Shown one piece after another: positions 59,942 through 64,000 of a DNA stretch of 64,000 nt (the stretch's first letter is position 1; each line of letters starts with the position of its first letter). The position numbers and the translations under genes were made by a program. Source of the stretch: Gemmatimonadota bacterium. Lineage in GTDB: Bacteria; Gemmatimonadota; Gemmatimonadetes; Palauibacterales; Palauibacteraceae. The stretch lies in assembly GCA_022825725.1 (NCBI GenBank), contig JAJDWE010000081.1, positions 1 through 64,000 of the forward strand. Reading direction: 5' to 3'. Below the pieces are notes generated by a model, which was given only the letters and a program-made list of their open reading frames with translations, ran no database searches and was not told where the DNA came from.

Positions 59942-62900
59942 CTAGGAGACGGCCCGTGGGCGGCTTCGGGTGATGACGGCGGGGACGCCTGAGTCGCGGG
60001 CGAGCTGGTTGAACGCGTCGAGCATCTCGCCGAGCACCCGGACGAGCGCGGCCTCCTCCACATCCCACTCGGCTTCGAGGTCGCCCCAGCGCTCGAGCAC
60101 GCCGGCGCGGGGGGGAAGATCCGAGCCGTCCACCTCACCCATGAGCGCGGTCAGCTGCATGTTCAGCAGCCCCTCGTAGGCGACCATGTCCTGCTGCGCC
60201 GCACGCCGCTTCTGGAACAGGCGGTCTTCCAGCACCGTGATCGAATCCGCGAGGGCCGACCCCGCCGCTTCGAGCGCCTCGGCCCCCGCGAGTCCCGCCT
60301 CCGTCGCCTGCCCGACGACCGCGTTCACCTGCGCGCGCACGTCCCGGATGTCGTTCACGCCGTCGTGGAGTCCCACGATCGCCCCGAACACCGACTCCAG
60401 GAAGCGTCCGTTGGCTGCGAAGTCCGTCGCCGAGGCGGGGATGCGCGGGTCACCACGCACCTCGAACGACCGTGTCTGCGGCGGCGCGTCTCCCACCGTC
60501 AGCCGGGCATCGTACGTCCCGGGCATCACCCGATACCCCGGCGCGTCCCCGAAGAAGGCGTAGGATTCCGCGACCCGCGGCCCGCTCTCCACGCGCAGGT
60601 CCCAGAACACCCGGTTGTGCCCGGGGGCGGCGGGCGCGCGCGAGTGGCGGACCCCCGAGGCGGTCATCGCTGTGTCCGTCGTGAAGGTGCGGATCACCTC
60701 GCCACCTGCGTCGAGGATCTCCAGCACGAGGGAGACGCCCTCCGACGCCGCGGATTCCGCGGACGTTTCCGAACCGTCCTCCGGAGCGTCCGCTCCCGGT
60801 GCGGCGGCGATCACGTAGTCGATCGCGACGCCCGGCGGCTTGTTCTGCCCCGTGGTCGTCGGACCGACCGGACCCCCGAGTCCCTGGCTCACGCGGTACG
60901 CCGGGGAGGGCGCGTAGAGGTGGTGGCCGCCCGCGGCCTCGGCGGCCTCGGCGTCGGCCCGCTGGCGCAGCGGAGAAAGATCGTCGAGCACCCAGAAGCC
61001 GCGTCCCTGCGTCGCCACGGCCAGGTCCCCCGCCTGCACCTGCAGGTCGGTGATCTGCGTGAGCGGCATGTTCAGATCCAGACTCCGCCACGAGGCGCCG
61101 TCATCGAAACTCACGTACATCCCGAGTTCGGTCCCGGCGTAGAGCAGGCCCCGCCGCTCGGGATCCTCGCGCACGACGCGGGCCCAGGCCTCCGGCTTGT
61201 CCGCCGCGATCCCGGCATCGATGCGCGCCCAGCTCTCCCCGTAGTCCGTCGTTTTGTAGATGTACGGCGCGAAGTCGTTGAACTTGTAGCGGCTGAGCGT
61301 GATGTAGGCGCCGCCCGGTTCGTGCGGCGATGGATCGAGCGAGTTCACCATCCCCTCGGGCATCCCGTCCGGCGTGACGTCGGTCCACGTCTCTCCGTTG
61401 TCGCGCGTGACGTGGACGAGGCCGTCATCCGCACCGACCCAGATCGTCCCGGCCTCCAGCGGGGATTCGGCCATCGTCATGATCGTGTTGTAGACCTCGC
61501 CCCCCGCCGCCTCGTTCGTGAACGGCCCGCCCGCCGCGACGTGCTTTTCCGGCTCGTTCCGCGTGAGATCGGGCGAGATCTCCTCCCACGTCACGCCCCG
61601 GTCGCTCGACCTCAGCAGATGCTGCGCCCCGTGGTAGATCACCCTCGGATCGTGCGGCGACACGACGACCGGCCCGTTCCAGTTCCAGCGATAGCGCATG
61701 TCCTCGGCATCCATCCCGAGTTGGAACTGCGGGTACGCCTGCACGCTGCGCGTGGAGCCGAGTTCCGTGTCCAGCTCCGTGATGATCCCCTGGATCGAGG
61801 TCGCGTACAGGTAGCGCGGGTTGTCGGGATCGAAGGCGACCCAGGCCGACTCCCCGCCCCCCGCGTCGATCCAGTCCTTCCAGCCGAGTCCGCCCCCGTG
61901 CGTGGCCCAGCCCAGCATGCCCACGCTCGTGTTGTCCTGCTGTCCCCCGTACATGCGGTACGGGAACCGGTTGTCCACCGCGAGCCGGTAGATCTGCGCC
62001 GTGGACTGGTTCTCCTGCGTGGACCAGGTCTCTCCCCCGTTGAAGGTGACCGTCCCTCCCCCGTCGTTGGCGGAGAGCATGACCCGGCTGTCGAACGGGT
62101 TGATCCACAGGTCGTGGTGGTCGACGTGCGGCGTCTGGATCGTCTCCCACGTCCGGCCCCCGTCGATCGACTTGAGGAAGGGCGAGTTCATCACGTAGAC
62201 GGTCTCGCGGTCCAGGGGATCGGCGTAGATCTCGATGTAGTACCAGGCCCGTCCCCGGAGCTGGCGCTCGGAACTCACGAGCGTCCAGCTCTTCCCCCCA
62301 TCATCCGAGCGGTACACGCCATCCACGTCCTCGTCCGCCTCGACCAGCGCCCACACCCGGTCCGGGTCGGCGGGGGAAACGTCGATCGCCGTCTTCCCCA
62401 TGAGATCGGGGAGACCCGCGTTGATCTCCTGCCACGTGTCCCCGCCATCCGTCGATTTCCAGAAGCCGGAGCCGGGCCCGCCGCTGCGGATGTACCACGG
62501 CTCGCGGTCGTGGTCCCACATGGAGGCGTAGAGGATGCGCGGGTTCGTGCGGTCCATCGCGAGGTCCGAGGCCCCCGTGTTCTCGTCCACGTGGAGGACG
62601 AGTTCCCAGTTCTCCCCTCCGTCCTCTGAACGATAGATGCCGCGCTCCGGCGTGGGCGCGAAGGGCGATCCCTGGGCTGCGACGTAGACGAGATCCGGGT
62701 TCTCGGGATGGATCCGAATGCGGGAGATCGTGCGGGTGGGGGCGAGGCCCATGTGCGTCCATGTGCGGCCCGCATCCGTCGAGCGGTAGACGCCGTCGCC
62801 GTGGGAAGTCGTCACGCCGCGGATGGAGTGCTCGCCCATCCCGACGTAGACGACGTTGGGATCCGACTCGGAGACGGCCACGGCTCCGACGGAGGAGGAG

Positions 62901-63298
62901 GCGACGAAGCCGTCCGTGATGGGGCCCCAGCTGATCCCGCCATCGGAGGTCTTCCACACGCCGCCGCCGGCCGTCCCCATGTAGTAGGTGAGCCGGTCGT
63001 CGGGCACCCCGGCCGCGGCCACCGCCCGCCCGCCGCGGAACGGGCCGACGTTGCGCCACCGCATCGACTGGTAGAGTGCGGTCCCGGGGTCGCCCTCCAC
63101 CGCCTGCGCCTGGGCGTGAAGCGCCGAGTGCGGGAGGATCGCTCCGGCTCCGCCCGGGACGGCTGCGCCCGCCCCATCCGGGACACTTGCCGCCGCAAGG
63201 GCGAGGATCAGCGCCGGGAGCGTCGGACGGCGCGAAGGCGCGCGGCGCGGGGACGGGGAAGACGTGGGGATCGACGGGACGCACATGATGGACACCAT
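59942..63298 (-). CDS. Secreted giant BNR/VPS10-like protein, 1,118 aa
   Basis: The start ATG (63296-63298) follows AGGAGG. A signal peptide (PALILALAAASVPDGAGA...) leads into two propellers rich in Asp boxes: TSDGGISW, STDAGRTWT, SEDGGENWE, STDGGDTWQ, SDDGGKSWT, SIDGGRTWE and others. After about residue 780 there is a beta-sandwich region (PGTYDARLTVGDAPPQTRSF) and a C-terminal coiled-coil-like segment (AALVRVLGEMLDAFNQLARD). It is a paralogue of the 1,047-aa protein at 9779, with the same domain order. It is not coupled to a peptidase here; the DegT gene follows at 53 bp. The function is unknown; such proteins are widespread in this phylum. Confidence 0.85.
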   Translation of the reverse strand: MVSIMCVPSIPTSSPSPRRAPSRRPTLPALILALAAASVPDGAGAAVPGGAGAILPHSALHAQAQAVEGDPGTALYQSMRWRNVGPFRGGRAVAAAGVPDDRLTYYMGTAGGGVWKTSDGGISWGPITDGFVASSSVGAVAVSESDPNVVYVGMGEHSIRGVTTSHGDGVYRSTDAGRTWTHMGLAPTRTISRIRIHPENPDLVYVAAQGSPFAPTPERGIYRSEDGGENWELVLHVDENTGASDLAMDRTNPRILYASMWDHDREPWYIRSGGPGSGFWKSTDGGDTWQEINAGLPDLMGKTAIDVSPADPDRVWALVEADEDVDGVYRSDDGGKSWTLVSSERQLRGRAWYYIEIYADPLDRETVYVMNSPFLKSIDGGRTWETIQTPHVDHHDLWINPFDSRVMLSANDGGGTVTFNGGETWSTQENQSTAQIYRLAVDNRFPYRMYGGQQDNTSVGMLGWATHGGGLGWKDWIDAGGGESAWVAFDPDNPRYLYATSIQGIITELDTELGSTRSVQAYPQFQLGMDAEDMRYRWNWNGPVVVSPHDPRVIYHGAQHLLRSSDRGVTWEEISPDLTRNEPEKHVAAGGPFTNEAAGGEVYNTIMTMAESPLEAGTIWVGADDGLVHVTRDNGETWTDVTPDGMPEGMVNSLDPSPHEPGGAYITLSRYKFNDFAPYIYKTTDYGESWARIDAGIAADKPEAWARVVREDPERRGLLYAGTELGMYVSFDDGASWRSLDLNMPLTQITDLQVQAGDLAVATQGRGFWVLDDLSPLRQRADAEAAEAAGGHHLYAPSPAYRVSQGLGGPVGPTTTGQNKPPGVAIDYVIAAAPGADAPEDGSETSAESAASEGVSLVLEILDAGGEVIRTFTTDTAMTASGVRHSRAPAAPGHNRVFWDLRVESGPRVAESYAFFGDAPGYRVMPGTYDARLTVGDAPPQTRSFEVRGDPRIPASATDFAANGRFLESVFGAIVGLHDGVNDIRDVRAQVNAVVGQATEAGLAGAEALEAAGSALADSITVLEDRLFQKRRAAQQDMVAYEGLLNMQLTALMGEVDGSDLPPRAGVLERWGDLEAEWDVEEAALVRVLGEMLDAFNQLARDSGVPAVITRSRPRAVS

Positions 63299-63475
63299 AA
63301 TGTGAACCTCCTCGGCAGCGATCGAATCTCGCGGACGACCGAACCTCGCCGGCGCAGGAACGTTTGGATTGTTTCGGCGGTATGGAACCGATCGAGCCGG
63401 AGGTTTCGGCGCAACGATGTTCCACGCAACTTTTTTATGCAGTCACGGTCAATCGATTGGGAGGAGTGGAAGATA
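63299..63475. other. Divergent promoter region of BNR and cache-lipoprotein genes
   Basis: 177 bp. It includes a T-rich stretch, TTTTTTATGC (63430-63439), upstream of the lipoprotein gene, which has GGGAGGAG ten bases before its ATG. No confident promoter pair is assigned. Confidence 0.35.
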
Positions 63476-64000
63476 ATGCATGGCAAACTCATGACACGCG
63501 CACTCTGCCTGCTGGCGCTGGCCGCCGTGGGCGGCTGCTCGGACGATGCGGTCTCGCCGGATGATCCGGTCACGGCCGACCGCGTCGTGGACCGGGAGAC
63601 GCTCAAGGCATTCGTGGAGCGGGCGGCGACGACGGTGGAAGTGTCGGTCTCGAGTCCCGCGCAGGCGTACCCGTTCGCCGACGCGACCTTCCGGCCGGAG
63701 GGCGAGTGGAGGCACGGCTCCGTCTACATTTACGTGGTGTCCCTCGACGGCATCAGTCTGTTCAACGCGGTCCAGCCAAGCATCGAGGGGACGAATCTCT
63801 GGGATCTCGAGGACCTGAACGGGGTCAAGATCGTTCAGGATCTGATCGCGGAGGCCAACCAGGGCGGCGGCTTCGTCGAGTACCTGTGGGACAACCCGGC
63901 CGTGACCGGCGACGAGGTAGATGGCTCCCCCAAGGTCGGATACGGTACGCTGGCGACGGTCGCGGGCGAGAGCATCCTGATCGGATCGGGCATCTATCCC
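63476..64000 (+). CDS. Cache-domain lipoprotein, 3' end outside the window
   Basis: At least 175 aa. MHGKLMTRALCLLALAAVGG, CSDD gives lipobox VGGC. The following part, TLKAFVERAATTVEVSVSSP and YIYVVSLDGISLFNAVQPSI, then EGTNLWDLEDLNGVKIVQDL, is a single Cache (Cache_2-like) domain, the extracytoplasmic ligand-sensing fold usually found in chemoreceptors and sensor kinases. Here it is attached to a lipoprotein, so it may be a free-standing sensor or binding protein. The end is missing, and membrane or signalling domains after position 64000 cannot be excluded. Confidence 0.75.
   Translation, partial: MHGKLMTRALCLLALAAVGGCSDDAVSPDDPVTADRVVDRETLKAFVERAATTVEVSVSSPAQAYPFADATFRPEGEWRHGSVYIYVVSLDGISLFNAVQPSIEGTNLWDLEDLNGVKIVQDLIAEANQGGGFVEYLWDNPAVTGDEVDGSPKVGYGTLATVAGESILIGSGIYP

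Overview
The window is 64 kb of a very G+C-rich bacterial chromosome. Its gene content is typical of Gemmatimonadota, perhaps the marine or host-associated lineages: secreted S9 peptidases, very large BNR/VPS10-like beta-propeller proteins, a DUF885 protein, a TonB-dependent receptor, many exported amidohydrolases, an NCS2 permease, and lipoproteins with short LxxC signals. No rRNA or taxonomic marker is present, so the assignment is inference. Most operons are tightly packed, with 4-nt ATGA, GTGA or TTGA stop/start overlaps.

Region 1-3.3 kb is the end of an integrated mobilizable element. It holds the first codons of a relaxase, mobC, a possible oriT, an AlpA-like regulator, and a 1,644-bp IS66-type insertion sequence. 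That IS has 34-bp perfect terminal repeats and an 8-bp target duplication. It carries a frameshifted IS66 transposase C-terminus coupled to a frameshifted DUF4338 (DruA-like) gene. The element abuts the 3' end of tRNA-Ser(GCU), a classic integration site. A tRNA-Gln(CUG) and its promoter follow.

Region 3.5-22.4 kb is mostly minus strand: a GntR-type regulator with two small downstream genes; ligA-polX (overlapping DNA repair genes); an outer-membrane protein; an S9 peptidase coupled to a 1,047-aa BNR protein; a vapBC module with unusual 12-bp leader repeats; a YqeG-like phosphatase coupled to a family 5 uracil-DNA glycosylase; a DUF885 protein; and, divergently, a TonB-dependent receptor. Region 22.4-35.4 kb holds tRNA-Arg, an MTA/SAH-type deaminase, a beta-lactamase-fold lipoprotein, a DUF4143 ATPase, a rhamnulose-phosphate aldolase/dehydrogenase fusion, two more PIN toxin-antitoxin pairs around a second S9 peptidase, a Tat-type glycosidase-like protein with a CBM9-like partner, and two tandem 161-aa paralogous lipoproteins.

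Region 35.5-49.3 kb is mostly plus strand: a PQQ-type dehydrogenase; a three-gene unit of a GcvT-like protein and two paralogous PYROXD2-like flavoproteins; a VOC protein and malate dehydrogenase on the minus strand; a sodium:solute symporter with a small membrane partner; and an ABC exporter coupled to an amidohydrolase with a CIA30-like C-terminus. Region 49.3-64 kb holds two more amidohydrolases separated by a 578-bp intergenic zone, which contains two inverted copies of a roughly 150-bp hairpin-bounded repeat plus a partial third. Next come a two-domain retropepsin-like protease, an NCS2 permease with a cytosolic C-terminal domain, a PIN pair beside orphan HipB-like and HicB-like genes, tRNA-Gly, a cupin, an alcohol dehydrogenase coupled to a DegT aminotransferase, a second giant BNR protein, and a cache-domain lipoprotein that runs off the end.

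Together the genes suggest a heterotroph living on peptides, imides, purines and sugars, with many small toxin-antitoxin modules. The least explained parts are the hairpin repeat array (50.8-51.2 kb), the compact IS66/DUF4338 element, the paired flavoprotein operon and the small gene cluster after the GntR-type regulator.
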